Shown in pieces: positions 62,731 through 64,000 of a DNA stretch of 64,000 nt (position 1 is the first letter of the stretch; every line of letters starts with the position of its first letter). A model generated the notes under the pieces. The model saw only the letters and a program-made list of their open reading frames with translations. It had not been told where the DNA came from and made no database searches. The DNA comes from Pseudomonas sp. PDM05 (GTDB taxonomy: Bacteria; Pseudomonadota; Gammaproteobacteria; Pseudomonadales; Pseudomonadaceae), in assembly GCF_014851685.1 (NCBI RefSeq), contig NZ_JACVAC010000013.1, positions 109,209-173,208 on the forward strand, read 5' to 3'. The translations under genes were made by a program, and so were the position numbers.

Positions 62731-62740
62731 CGGTGATTCC

Positions 62741-63397
62741 TCACTCGGCCACGATTGAGTTGCGCAGGCGACCGAGGCCGCTGATTTCCACCACGACGTC
62801 ATCGCCGGGCACCACATCGACGCGGCCTTCCGGGGTGCCGGTGATCAGCACATCACCTTCGTGCAGGGTCATGAATTCGCTGAGTTCGGCAATCAGCCGG
62901 GGAATGCTGCGCACGAAATTGGCGGTGGTGTTTTCCTGGCGCACTTCGCCGTTGACCAGCAGCTTGAGTATCAGGTTGTGGGCGTGCGGAACATCGCGGG
63001 TGGGGATCACCTCGCTGCTGAGTGCACAGAAGCCATCGCGGCACTTGGCTTTGACGGCGGGGCGGTAGTAGCTGTCTTCGGGCAGGCTGAATTCGTTGAC
63101 GATCAGGTAGCCAGCGACGTGGGCCAGGGCGTCCTGTTCGGCGACGCGGCTGGCGGTCTTGCCGATCACCACGCCCAGCGCCGGGCCGGGTTGCAGGCGC
63201 TCGCCGGCGGGGGCGGTCACGGCTTGGCCGTCGGTGGTGCGGGTGTTGGGGGTCTTGATGAACAGGACCGGTTTTTGCGGTGGCTGCTGGTAGGGCGGTT
63301 GGTTGAATTCGGCCAGTCGGCTTTGCAGCAGACCGGTGTAGTTCAAGGCAACGCCGAACAAGGTGCCTGTGGCGATTTCGCTGGCGGCGCGGGGCAT
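62741..63397 (-). CDS. hpaG1: HpaG1, N-terminal-type isomerase/decarboxylase subunit
   Basis: 218 residues, start at 63397 with AGGAG in front. The fold is the same as HpaG2: GVALNYTGLLQSRLAEF, PALGVVIGKTASRVAEQDAL, GYLIVNEFSLPEDSYYRPAV, and ITGTPEGRVDVVPGDDVVVE. First gene of the hpaG1-G2-E-D-F-H-I unit, whose promoter region holds a tandem operator. Confidence 0.93.
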   Translation of the reverse strand: MPRAASEIATGTLFGVALNYTGLLQSRLAEFNQPPYQQPPQKPVLFIKTPNTRTTDGQAVTAPAGERLQPGPALGVVIGKTASRVAEQDALAHVAGYLIVNEFSLPEDSYYRPAVKAKCRDGFCALSSEVIPTRDVPHAHNLILKLLVNGEVRQENTTANFVRSIPRLIAELSEFMTLHEGDVLITGTPEGRVDVVPGDDVVVEISGLGRLRNSIVAE

Positions 63398-63423
63398 GCG
63401 GATCTCCTGAGTCTGGCTGGGTT

Positions 63424-63458
63424 GGTTAACATGTTAATCTTATGGTTAAGATGTTAAC
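63424..63458 (-). promoter_or_regulatory. Tandem operator upstream of hpaG1
   Basis: GGTTAACATGTTAA (63424-63437) and GGTTAAGATGTTAA (63444-63457) are direct repeats differing at one base, set exactly 20 bases apart; each contains a near-palindromic TTAACATGTTAA. The spacing puts both on one face of the helix, 27 bases before the hpaG1 start. A MarR-type HpaR or the nearby GlxA-type regulator could bind; neither is shown. Confidence 0.65.
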
Positions 63459-63483
63459 AATGCCTGGGTGGGATTTTTTTTCA

Positions 63484-63702
63484 GCAGGTCAAGTCAGCGG
63501 CGAAAAGATCAATCGCAGCCTGGAGCAGACCCAGTCCAGCGTAGTGGTGGTGACCGAGCAGCAACTGCGCGACAAGGCCTATCACAGCCTGGTCGACGTG
63601 TTTGCCCGCACGCCCGGTGTGTATAGCCAGGCTGGTAACGAAAACTGGGGCATCCGCGGGGTGCCGGTGTCTGGTTTAGACGACCAAGGCCCGGCGACCC
63701 TC
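63484..63702 (+). pseudogene. Fragment of a TonB-dependent receptor (plug domain)
   Basis: About 73 codons in one frame read GQVSGEKINRSLEQTQSSVV, then LVDVFARTPGVYSQAG, NWGIRGVPVSGLDDQGPATL, the start of a TonB receptor plug. There is no signal peptide or start upstream (the sequence before it is hpa promoter DNA), and a REP interrupts the frame after GPATL. Both ends are missing within the window; the barrel may lie beyond 64000 if the gene was split rather than truncated. Confidence 0.75.
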
Positions 63703-64000
63703 TGTGGGAGCTGTCGAGCTTTAGCGAGGCTGCGAAGGCGGCGGCACTGTTGGTAGAGAAGTTGCCTGAACCACCGCTTTCGCAGGCAAGCCAGCTCCCA
63801 CATTTGAGCGGTGTCGTTCGGTAGAACGCGTCCGGCTGCAGGTCTCCAAAACAACGCCAATCCTCTGTGGGAGCTGTCGAGCTTTAGCGAGGCTGCGAAG
63901 GCGGCGGCACTGTTGGTAGAAGTGTTGGCTGAACCACCGCTTTCGCAGGCAAGCCAGCTCCCACATTTGAGCGGTGTCGTTCGGTAGAACGCGTCCGGCT
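63700..64000. repeat. REP-containing direct repeat, period 163
   Basis: TCTGTGGGAGCTGTCGAGCT begins at 63701 and again at 63864. Each unit continues through a CGCAGGCAAGCCAGCTCCCA REP and the words GAGCGGTGTCGTTCGGTAGA and ACGCGTCCGGCT. The second unit runs to the window edge, so more copies may follow. Confidence 0.9.

Overview
The window reads as chromosomal DNA of a fluorescent Pseudomonas, most likely the P. fluorescens group. The evidence is the gacA-uvrC-pgsA-tRNA-Gly order with a TTG-initiated gacA, GC-rich codon use, dense FecIR/TonB iron-uptake genes, two-component and c-di-GMP proteins, and many copies of the GTGGGAGC-type REP sequences typical of that group. No plasmid, integrase, IS element, rRNA or CRISPR array is visible.

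Layout. (1) 1-7.6 kb: a 5'-truncated BvgS-like hybrid kinase, a degenerate receiver protein, an aldo/keto reductase, and a class I DAHP synthase whose leader holds an aromatic-rich leader peptide, a strong intrinsic terminator and a second Tyr-rich small ORF; then a nitrilase-family hydrolase and a GNAT. (2) 7.6-11.7 kb: a divergent phage-type HTH pair, then gacA, uvrC, pgsA and tRNA-Gly(GCC). (3) 12-19.7 kb: an AraC regulator, an EAL protein, a thioesterase-like protein, a Upf1-like SF1 helicase and a Cache-GGDEF cyclase. (4) 19.7-27.5 kb: a probable acquired segment with one giant protein (transglutaminase-like region, DUF4011, SF1 helicase, Vsr-like nuclease, DUF3320) that ends beside a LysR C-terminal remnant. 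(5) 27.5-34.6 kb: a two-component system with a lipoprotein and a COG4705 membrane protein, then an FbpABC ferric-iron transporter with a candidate Fur site. (6) 34.7-37.2 kb: REP repeats, a small DUF6124-like gene and a decayed copy of it flanking a LysE exporter; both copies keep a conserved, structured 5' leader. (7) 37.2-41.2 kb: an IorAB/cytochrome c molybdenum hydroxylase operon. (8) 41.4-51.9 kb: a siderophore-type uptake locus (FecCDE-like ABC transporter, STN-type receptor, FecR, FecI, MFS transporter and a divergent paralogous receptor). (9) 52-63.4 kb: 4-hydroxyphenylacetate (4-HPA) catabolism: permease, GlxA-type regulator, acyl-CoA-dehydrogenase-like 4-HPA 3-hydroxylase and flavin reductase on the plus strand; hpaG1-G2-E-D-F-H-I on the minus strand, with a tandem operator upstream of hpaG1 and a tandem REPIN array between the two convergent arms. 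(10) 63.4-64 kb: a TonB-receptor remnant cut off by REP repeats.

How the genes fit together. The hpa genes form a complete route: ring hydroxylation of 4-HPA to homoprotocatechuate, extradiol cleavage (HpaD), dehydrogenation (HpaE), isomerisation (HpaF), decarboxylation/isomerisation (HpaG1/G2), hydration (HpaH) and aldol cleavage to pyruvate and succinate semialdehyde (HpaI). The iron locus has the logic of a cell-surface signalling system: the STN receptor signals through FecR to FecI. The most interesting material is regulatory RNA: the two-peptide leader of the DAHP synthase gene, and the leader of the DUF6124-like gene, in which one segment can pair either with an upstream segment or with a segment touching the ribosome binding site. 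The giant helicase-nuclease is the best candidate for a defence system.
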